A DNA stretch of 23,334 bases from RPQJ01 sp052035645 (GTDB lineage Bacteria; Pseudomonadota; Gammaproteobacteria; Steroidobacterales; Steroidobacteraceae): positions 1 to 23,334 of the forward strand of contig JBPOHK010000088.1 of NCBI GenBank assembly GCA_052035645.1, in the 5' to 3' direction. The notes below the pieces were generated by a model. The model was not told the DNA's origin. It did not search any database and saw only the letters and a program-made list of their open reading frames with translations. The position numbers and the translations under genes were made by a program. This document shows, in pieces, positions 16,119-22,155 of this stretch (its first letter is position 1; each line of letters begins with the position of its first letter).

Positions 16119-17674
16119 ACCATCCCGAAACCGGCGGGACACGGCGCCCGGGCCGGCGACGAGCGGCCGCTCCGGCGGGTGGGGCGGCGCCGGTCGAGCG
16201 CTCGCGAGCCTATCGGCACATCGTCAACCCGTTCGAGCCGCTGCGCATCTACTCGGACGACCAGGTTTGCGCGATTCACGACGCCGCACTCCGGTTGCTC
16301 GAAACCCAGGGCATGAAGGTTCTCTCGGCGCCCGCCCGCCGTCGATATGCCGCCGGCGGGGCCGGCGTGGACGAGTCGACCCAGGTCGTGCGCATCGACC
16401 GGGCGCTGGTCGCAGCGGCCCTCGCCACCGCGCCCTCCGAGTTCACGTTCCGGGCCCGGGACCCGGCCTTCGACGTGCCCATCGGCGGTCGCAACGTCTG
16501 CTTCGCGCCCACCTCGGGGCCGCCCAATGCGATGGACACGGTGCACGGACGCCGACCGGGCACGATGGAGGACTTCCGCAACCTCGTGAAGCTCTCGCAG
16601 AGCTTCGACGTGCTGCACACGCTCGGCGGGTCGGTCGAGCCGCAGGACGTGCCGGTGCACCTGCGCCACTACGAGATGATGCGTTCGCAGCTGCTGCTGT
16701 CGGACAAGATCCCGTTCCTCTACGCACGCGGCTCGGCCCAGATCGCCGATGGCTGCGAGCTCGTGCGTCTCGCCTGCGGCCTCGACGAGGAGGAGTTCCG
16801 GCGCCAGCCCCGCGTGTGGACCGTCATCAACACCAATTCGCCGCTGCAGCTCGACGTGCCGATGGCCGAGGGCATCGTCGACTTCGCGGCCGCCGGGCAG
16901 GTGCTCATCATCACGCCCTTCACGCTCGCGGGCGCGATGGCGCCGGTGACGCTGACCGGCGCCCTGACACTTGCGCACGCCGAGGCACTGGCCGGCATCA
17001 CGCTGGCCCAGATGGTCCGACCGGGCGCGCCCGTCATTTACGGGAGCTTCACCTCGAACGTGGACATGAAGTCGGGCTCGCCCGCGTTCGGCACGCCCGA
17101 GTATGCAAAGGCGGCATTCGGCGCGGGCCAGCTCGCGCGCCACGTCAACCTGCCCTGGCGCTCCTCGAACGCCACGGCCTCGAACGCTCCGGACGCGCAG
17201 GCGGCCTACGAGGCGCAGATGAGCCTGTGGGGCGCGCTCATGGGCGGCGCCAACTTCATGCTGCACGCCGCCGGCTGGGTCGAGGGCGGGCTGTCGACGT
17301 CCTACGAGAAGTTCATCATGGACGTCGAGATGCTGCAGATGATGGCGGAGACCTTCCAGCCGGTCGGCGCCGCGGAGGCCGACCTGGCGCTCGAGGCCAT
17401 TGCCGAGGTCGGCTACGGCGGGCATTTCTTCGCCTGCGCGCACACGATGGAACGCTATCGCAACGCGTTCTATTCGCCGCTGCTGTCCGACTGGCGGAAC
17501 TACGGCACCTGGTCGGCCGATGGCGCCAGGACGGCGACCGACCGTGCGGCGGGCCTCTGGCAGGACACCCTGGCGCGCTTCGAGGCGCCCGGGCGCGACC
17601 CGGCGCGGGTCGAGGCCATGGACGCCTTCGTCGCACGGCGCACGGCCGAGGGCGGGGCGCCGCCGCAGACCTGA
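16115..17674 (+). CDS. MttB-family methyltransferase without pyrrolysine, probable glycine betaine:corrinoid methyltransferase
   Basis: Predicted to demethylate a quaternary amine by moving a methyl to the corrinoid protein encoded at 5479-6180. The 519-residue product has the MttB TIM barrel over most of its length: NPFEPLRIYSDDQ near 40, FAPTSGPPNAMD, GRRPGTMEDF, TLGGSVEPQDVP, INTNSPLQLD, GALTLAHAEALAG, YGSFTSNVDM and GANFMLHAAGWVEGG. There is no in-frame TAG, so it belongs to the non-pyrrolysine branch, which includes MtgB for glycine betaine and other members acting on proline betaine and carnitine-like compounds. The N terminus is an Arg/Ala-rich extension. A dimethylglycine-dehydrogenase-like gene 58 bases downstream favours glycine betaine, giving dimethylglycine. 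The corrinoid operon lies about 10 kb away, not beside it. Confidence 0.88.
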   Translation: MNHPETGGTRRPGRRRAAAPAGGAAPVERSRAYRHIVNPFEPLRIYSDDQVCAIHDAALRLLETQGMKVLSAPARRRYAAGGAGVDESTQVVRIDRALVAAALATAPSEFTFRARDPAFDVPIGGRNVCFAPTSGPPNAMDTVHGRRPGTMEDFRNLVKLSQSFDVLHTLGGSVEPQDVPVHLRHYEMMRSQLLLSDKIPFLYARGSAQIADGCELVRLACGLDEEEFRRQPRVWTVINTNSPLQLDVPMAEGIVDFAAAGQVLIITPFTLAGAMAPVTLTGALTLAHAEALAGITLAQMVRPGAPVIYGSFTSNVDMKSGSPAFGTPEYAKAAFGAGQLARHVNLPWRSSNATASNAPDAQAAYEAQMSLWGALMGGANFMLHAAGWVEGGLSTSYEKFIMDVEMLQMMAETFQPVGAAEADLALEAIAEVGYGGHFFACAHTMERYRNAFYSPLLSDWRNYGTWSADGARTATDRAAGLWQDTLARFEAPGRDPARVEAMDAFVARRTAEGGAPPQT

Positions 17675-17732
17675 GCCGGTCCGTCCGGCCAGGCGCGGAT
17701 CCGATTCCAGCGAACGAGACAGCGGAGCGAGT

Positions 17733-20144
17733 ATGCGGAACCATGTTCGGGTGGCGGTGATCGGCGGCGGCGTCGTGGGCGCCAGCGTCCTCTATCACCT
17801 GACGAAGGCGGGCTGGACGGACGTGCTGCTGATCGAGCGCGCGGAACTGACCTCCGGCTCGACCTGGCACGCGGCGGGCGGCATGCACACCGTCAACGGC
17901 GACCCGAACGTGGCCAAGCTGCAGCAGTACACCATCAACCTGTACCAGGAGATCGAGCGCATCTCCGGGGTCTCCTGCGGCCTGCACATCACCGGCGGAC
18001 TGATGCTGGCCGGCACGCCCGAGCGCGTCGACTGGCTGCGCATGGCCCAGGCGCGCGGCCGTTACCTGGGCATGGAGCTCGACCTGATCTCGCCGGCGGA
18101 AGCGAAGAGGCTCTACCCGCTGCTGGAGGAAAAGCACTTCCTCGGCGCGATGTACGACCCGATCGAGGGGCACGTGGACCCCTACGGCGTGACCCACGCG
18201 TACGCCAAGGCGGCCACGCTGGCCGGTGCGGAGGTGGTGCGCCAGAACCGTGTGCTCGACACGCGGCAGCGGCCGGACGGGACGTGGGACGTGGTGACCG
18301 AGAAGGGCACGGTGCATGCCGAGCACGTCGTCAATGCGGGCGGGTTGTGGGCGCGCGAGGTCGGCCGCTTCGTGGGACTCGAACTGCCCATACTCGCGAT
18401 GGAGCACCAGTACTTCATCACCGAGGACCTCCCGGAGCTGAAAGGCCAGAAGGAACTGCTGCACGTCATCGACTTCGAGGCCGAGATCTACATGCGCCAG
18501 GAGCGGCAGGGCATGCTGCTCGGCACGTACGAGCGCGCGGGCGTGCCGTGGTCGCCGAAGACGACGCCGTGGGATTTCGGCCAGGACCTGCTGCCGAACG
18601 ACCTCGAGCGCATCGCGCCCAGCGTGAGTGTCGCGTTCGAGCACTTTCCCCGCCTCGAGAGCGCGGGGATCCGCAAGGTGGTGAACGGCCCGTTCACCTT
18701 CGCGCCCGACGGCAATCCGCTCGTCGGCCCGATCCGCGGGCTGCGCAACTACTGGGTCGCCTGCGGCGTCATGGCGGGCTTCAGCCAGGGCGGCGGCGTC
18801 GGACTCTCGCTGGCGAACTGGATGGTGGAGGGCGACCCCGGTGCCGACATCTGGGCCATGGACGTCGCCCGCTACGGGGCCTGGGCGACGCGCCCGTACA
18901 CGAATGCCAAGGTCCGCGAGAACTACTCGCGCCGCTTCCGCATCCGCTTTCCGAACGAGGAACTCGAGGCCGCACGGCCGCTGCGCACGACCCCGATCTA
19001 CGAAAAGCTGCAGGCGGAGAACGCCGTCTTCGGCGACTACTGCACGCTCGAGCATCCGCTGTGGTTCGCGCCCAGGGGTACGCCGGCCCGCGAGGAAGCG
19101 ACGTTCCGCCGCTCGAACGCCCATCCGCACGTCGGCGAGGAGTGCCGCGCGGTGCGCGAGCGCTGCGGCCTGATCGAGATCTCGAACTACGGCAAGTTCG
19201 AGGTCGCCGGCCCGCAGGCCGCCGCGTGGCTCGGGCGCGTCATGGCGGGGCGGGTGCCCGCCGTGGGACGCATCGCGCTGTCGCCCATGCTGAACGACGA
19301 GGGTCGCCTGATCGGCGACTTCACGCTCTGCCGCGTCGCCGAGGACCGCTTCTTCGTGGTCGGCACGTATGCGGCGGAGACCTACTACCTGCGCTGGTTC
19401 GATCGCCACCTGCCGCCTGCCGGCGTGAGCGTGCGCCCCTGCGCGATGGAGTACCTCGGCCTGTCCGTTGCCGGCCCGCGCTCGCGCGACGTGCTGCAGC
19501 CGCTCGTCGACGCGGACCTGTCGACCGCGGCCTTTCCGTTCATGTCGTTCGCGCAGCTGGACGTGGGCACCATCCCGGCCCTGGTCGGGCGCGTCTCCTT
19601 CACCGGCGAAATGGGCTACGAGATCTGGGTGACCTCGGAGTACCTGCGGGCGCTGTACGACCTGCTGCACGAGGCCGGCCGGCCGCACGGCCTGCGCAAC
19701 TTCGGCGGGCGGGCGCTCAATTCGCTGCGCCTCGAGAAGAGCTTCGGCAACTGGGCGCGCGAATACCGGCCGATCTACGGCCCGTACGAAGCCGGCCTCG
19801 GCCGCTTCGTGCAGCTCGACAAGCCGGACTTCATCGGCAAGGCGGCCGCTGCGGCCGAAAAGGCGTCGGGTGGCGTGCGCAGGCTGATCACGCTGGCCGT
19901 CGACGCCGGTGATGCGGACGCCATCGGCGACGAGCCGATCTGGCACGGCGACAAGGTCGTCGGCTGGGTCACCTCGGGCGGCTACGGGCACTGCGTCGGC
20001 CAGTCCATCGCCCTCGGCTACGTCGACAATGCGGTGGCCGGCGAGACCCACGGCTTCGCCGTCGAGTTGATCGGCGAGCGCCGTCCCGCCACGCGCTCGG
20101 CCGGGGCGCTGTACGACCCGCAGGGCCTGCGCATGCGCGGCTGA
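17733..20144 (+). CDS. Dimethylglycine/sarcosine dehydrogenase-like FAD flavoprotein
   Basis: Predicted to oxidatively demethylate dimethylglycine or sarcosine, passing the methyl as methylene-THF or formaldehyde. The 803-residue product has a DAO-type FAD domain (Rossmann VAVIGGGVVGASVLYHL at 7-23), an FAO_M-type linker (about 370-425) and a C-terminal GcvT-like folate-binding domain with GLIEISNYGKFEVAGP, YLGLSVAGPRSRDVLQPL, GEMGYEIW and LRLEKSFGNW. His46 in GSTWHAAGG is the position that carries covalent FAD in the DMGDH/SARDH family. ATG 17733 has GGAG 5 nt upstream. It follows the MttB gene on the same strand, so the two probably act in sequence. A paralogue starts at 22156. Which of the two takes dimethylglycine and which sarcosine cannot be told by eye. 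Confidence 0.88.
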   Translation: MRNHVRVAVIGGGVVGASVLYHLTKAGWTDVLLIERAELTSGSTWHAAGGMHTVNGDPNVAKLQQYTINLYQEIERISGVSCGLHITGGLMLAGTPERVDWLRMAQARGRYLGMELDLISPAEAKRLYPLLEEKHFLGAMYDPIEGHVDPYGVTHAYAKAATLAGAEVVRQNRVLDTRQRPDGTWDVVTEKGTVHAEHVVNAGGLWAREVGRFVGLELPILAMEHQYFITEDLPELKGQKELLHVIDFEAEIYMRQERQGMLLGTYERAGVPWSPKTTPWDFGQDLLPNDLERIAPSVSVAFEHFPRLESAGIRKVVNGPFTFAPDGNPLVGPIRGLRNYWVACGVMAGFSQGGGVGLSLANWMVEGDPGADIWAMDVARYGAWATRPYTNAKVRENYSRRFRIRFPNEELEAARPLRTTPIYEKLQAENAVFGDYCTLEHPLWFAPRGTPAREEATFRRSNAHPHVGEECRAVRERCGLIEISNYGKFEVAGPQAAAWLGRVMAGRVPAVGRIALSPMLNDEGRLIGDFTLCRVAEDRFFVVGTYAAETYYLRWFDRHLPPAGVSVRPCAMEYLGLSVAGPRSRDVLQPLVDADLSTAAFPFMSFAQLDVGTIPALVGRVSFTGEMGYEIWVTSEYLRALYDLLHEAGRPHGLRNFGGRALNSLRLEKSFGNWAREYRPIYGPYEAGLGRFVQLDKPDFIGKAAAAAEKASGGVRRLITLAVDAGDADAIGDEPIWHGDKVVGWVTSGGYGHCVGQSIALGYVDNAVAGETHGFAVELIGERRPATRSAGALYDPQGLRMRG

Positions 20145-20557
20145 CAGCCGATTGCGACTCGTCCGGCAGGGTCACGGCGGGTCGAGAGATGGTTGGGGAC
20201 AGCGGCGTGTCTCGACGCCAGCGCGGCCCTGTCCCCGCAAGCCCCGGGGACACGCCGTGAATACGTCCCTGTGGGCTCGCGCGCGCCGTCCATGGCGCGC
20301 GACGGTCCCCAGGACTTGCGAAGACAGGTCCACGCTGACGCCCGATGCACTTTCCGCGCCCTCCCGCTGTCGTTCGACAAGCCCGAGTCCTGGCCTGGAT
20401 TTCAATATTTAGATCAGTCGCTTGAGCGATCTATCTCGAACCAATCGAGAGACCGTCGGGCCGCGCGTCAACGCCGGTCGCCGTGAGGCGTTGTTGCTTC
20501 GTGAGCGGTCACCGGGTCCACGCGGAGCCGGCCCCCGCGCCACGTGAGGAGACACGC
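20145..20557. other. Gene-free intergenic block with clustered palindromes
   Basis: 413 bases with no supported gene. The first part holds the GGGGAC-bounded repeats (20195-20310). The later part is A/T-richer, contains TCGCT-TG-AGCGA near 20419, and leads to the strong ribosome binding site GAGGAG of the small exported protein. Open frames here lack any family motif. Confidence 0.55.
20195..20310. repeat. Cluster of GGGGAC/GTCCCC-bounded palindromic repeats
   Basis: GGGGACAG at 20195-20202 pairs with CTGTCCCC at 20229-20236, with an inner GGCGT/ACGCC stem. A second unit begins GGGGAC at 20246 and ends GTCCCC at 20310. Inside it, CGCGCGCC (20280-20287) and GGCGCGCG (20294-20301) form an 8-bp stem around GTCCAT. 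GGCGTGTC (20204-20211) is also complementary to GACACGCC (20249-20256). The second unit, with GCCGTGAATACGTCCCTG, resembles a dispersed intergenic repeat common in gammaproteobacteria; this is from memory, not a search. Confidence 0.65.
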
Positions 20558-20998
20558 ATGAGGAAGTTCCTGGCCCTGGCCGCAAGCATCGCGCTGGCGC
20601 TGCCGGCGGTGTCGAATGCCGACGGCGGTCCTCCGTCCCGGCATCCGGGCAACGACCGCGGGCCGCCGTCCTGGAGCGGGGAACACCGCGGGTATCACCG
20701 CGACCATCGCTACTACGGTGGCCCGCGCTACGTCGCCCCGCGCCACTACCCGGCGTACGTCCACTATCCCGCGCCGTACTACGGTAGCGGCCGCCGTCAC
20801 CGTGACGACGACGACGACGACGCCCTGTGGGCGATCGGCGGACTGATCGTCGGTGCCGTGATCGGCAGCGCCGTCGAGCGTTCCCAGTCCGGGTCGCGGG
20901 GACGTTCGAGCGTGCCGGCCGGCCCGCCGCCGGGCTGCCGCGACGTCGTCGTCTACGACTCGGACGGGACGCCGCGCGTGCAGCGCGACTGCGACTAG
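20558..20998 (+). CDS. Small exported protein with poly-Asp run and glycine-zipper segment
   Basis: A 146-residue protein not assigned to a named family. It has a clear Sec signal peptide (MRKFLALAASIALALPAVSNA, cleavage near residue 21). A Gly/Pro/His/Tyr/Arg-rich stretch follows (about 22-80), then six consecutive Asp (83-88), a hydrophobic glycine-zipper-like segment (ALWAIGGLIVGAVIGSAVE, about 89-107) and a short C-terminal tail with Cys127 and Cys145, which may form a disulfide. Probably periplasmic or envelope-associated; the His/Asp content could bind metal ions, but that is inference. ATG 20558 has GAGGAG 7 nt upstream, which overrides the longer frame beginning at 20483. Its TAG stop overlaps the TAG of the opposing AraC gene in a shared CTAG. 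Confidence 0.72.
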   Translation: MRKFLALAASIALALPAVSNADGGPPSRHPGNDRGPPSWSGEHRGYHRDHRYYGGPRYVAPRHYPAYVHYPAPYYGSGRRHRDDDDDDALWAIGGLIVGAVIGSAVERSQSGSRGRSSVPAGPPPGCRDVVVYDSDGTPRVQRDCD

Positions 20999-21969
20999 GA
21001 CGATGCGCGGACGGGCTGCCGCTCCGCCGTGGGCGGCCGCCCGAAGTGGCTGCGGTAGCACTTCGAGAAGTGCGGCGGCGACTGGAAGCCACAGGCCGTG
21101 CTGATCGCCATGATCGGCATCGAGGTCTGCAGCAGCAGTTCGCGCGCCCGCTTCAGGCGCAGCTCGAGGTAGTAGCGCTTCGGGACGCAGTGCACGTGGC
21201 GCTTGAACAGGCGCTCGATCTGGCGTCGCGACAGGCCCGACTGCCGCGCGATCTCCTCGAGAGGCAGCGGGTTCTCGATGTTCGCCTCCATCAGCGAGGC
21301 CACCGCGAGCACGCTGCGGTGCACGGGCCCGACCTGGGCCCGCAGGGGCACGTACTGGCGGTCGTTGCCGTCCCGGATGCGGTCCACGATGAACTGCTCG
21401 GAGACGCGCCGCGACACGCCGGGGCCCAGCTTTTCCTCGATCAGGTTCAGCATCAGCTCCAGCGGGGCCACGCCGCCCGAGCAGGTGTAGCGGTTGCGGT
21501 CGATCGAGAACAGGTGATCGGAGATCAGCACCCGCGGGAACTGCTCGCGCAGGGCCGAGAGGTTCTCCCAGTGAATGGTCGCGCGGTGCCCGTCGAGCAG
21601 CCCGGCCTGGGCGAGTGCGTAGCCGCCGGTGCACAGCGCGCCCAGGGGCATCTGCTTGGCCGCGAGCCGTCGCAGCGTGGACACCAGCGCGGGCGATACA
21701 GCCTCGCGGACGTTTATGCCGCCGCAGACGAACACGAGGTCGATGGTCCCGGCCTCCGCCAGCCGCACGGTCGGCGTGAGCGTCAGTCCGTTGCTGGCCG
21801 GCACCGGCCGTCCGTCGAGGCTGGCGACGATCCACTCGTAGACCGGCTGGCCGGATACGCGGTTGGCCATGCGCAGCGGCTCGATCGCGTTGGTGACGGC
21901 GATCAACGAATAGTCCGGCAGCGTGAGAAACGCGTAGCGGGTCCTGCGTTGCGGGCCGGCCGGCTTCAC
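20995..21969 (-). CDS. GATase1-AraC transcriptional regulator (GbdR/GlxA-like)
   Basis: A 324-residue activator-type regulator. Residues about 10-180 form a DJ-1/PfpI (GATase1-like) domain with VFVCGGINV and LGALCTGGYALAQAGLLDG, where Cys113 sits at the nucleophile-elbow position and THW-like IHWE follows. Residues about 215-318 form an AraC DNA-binding domain with two helix-turn-helices (LPLEEIARQSGLSRRQIERLFKRHV and MPIMAISTACGFQSPPHFSKCYRSHFG). The start is GTG 21969, supported by GGAGG 7 nt upstream and by the N terminus of the domain. This architecture is that of GbdR, the glycine betaine/dimethylglycine-responsive regulator of Pseudomonas, and of its relatives for carnitine and sarcosine. 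It is divergent from a dimethylglycine-dehydrogenase-like gene, and a putative operator lies in between. Confidence 0.9.
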   Translation of the reverse strand: MKPAGPQRRTRYAFLTLPDYSLIAVTNAIEPLRMANRVSGQPVYEWIVASLDGRPVPASNGLTLTPTVRLAEAGTIDLVFVCGGINVREAVSPALVSTLRRLAAKQMPLGALCTGGYALAQAGLLDGHRATIHWENLSALREQFPRVLISDHLFSIDRNRYTCSGGVAPLELMLNLIEEKLGPGVSRRVSEQFIVDRIRDGNDRQYVPLRAQVGPVHRSVLAVASLMEANIENPLPLEEIARQSGLSRRQIERLFKRHVHCVPKRYYLELRLKRARELLLQTSMPIMAISTACGFQSPPHFSKCYRSHFGRPPTAERQPVRASS

Positions 21970-22006
21970 TCGCTCGCCTCCAGGCGGCTCGGACGTAGTC
22001 CGGAAA

Positions 22007-22012
22007 AGTATA
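22007..22012 (-). promoter_or_regulatory. Candidate -10 box of the AraC regulator gene
   Basis: On the minus strand this is TATACT, 5 of 6 matches to the sigma-70 consensus, 38 bases upstream of the GTG start. The adjacent direct-repeat operator (22021-22048) would cover its -35 region, so autoregulation is plausible. Confidence 0.5.
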
Positions 22013-22020
22013 CGCAGGGC

Positions 22021-22048
22021 TGACGCATTTGCGTAAGCGTCTGTCGCA
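22021..22048 (+). promoter_or_regulatory. Putative AraC-type operator, second copy
   Basis: On the plus strand the site reads TGACGCA, seven bases, AAGC, three bases, TGTCGCA, with a 21-bp half-site period. Its counterpart lies upstream of the corrinoid operon at 6281-6308. It sits between the divergent AraC and flavoprotein genes, 29 bases before the candidate -10 of the flavoprotein. Confidence 0.62.
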
Positions 22049-22074
22049 ATTTGAGTGGTCGAGGGCCGGTCCGT

Positions 22075-22083
22075 TGCTAAACT
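22075..22083 (+). promoter_or_regulatory. Candidate extended -10 promoter of the second flavoprotein gene
   Basis: TGCTAAACT combines an extended TG with TAAACT (4 of 6 matches to TATAAT). No good -35 box lies 17 bases upstream, which suits an activator-dependent promoter. A leader of about 65 bases would precede the ATG at 22156. Confidence 0.4.
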
Positions 22084-22155
22084 CGCGACGATGACTCGAA
22101 CAACCCGTAAGGGTCGGGACCGGACGAATACCGGTCGGGCGGGGAGGTCTGCCGG

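Noticed and set aside
14349..16142. Upstream in-frame continuation of the receptor gene on the minus strand
   Set aside because: The signal peptide at 14831 marks the true start; sequence beyond it is antisense to the LysR gene.
16115..17674. Possible pyrrolysine (TAG) read-through in the MttB gene
   Set aside because: No in-frame TAG occurs anywhere in the gene, and the frame is continuous to a TGA stop.
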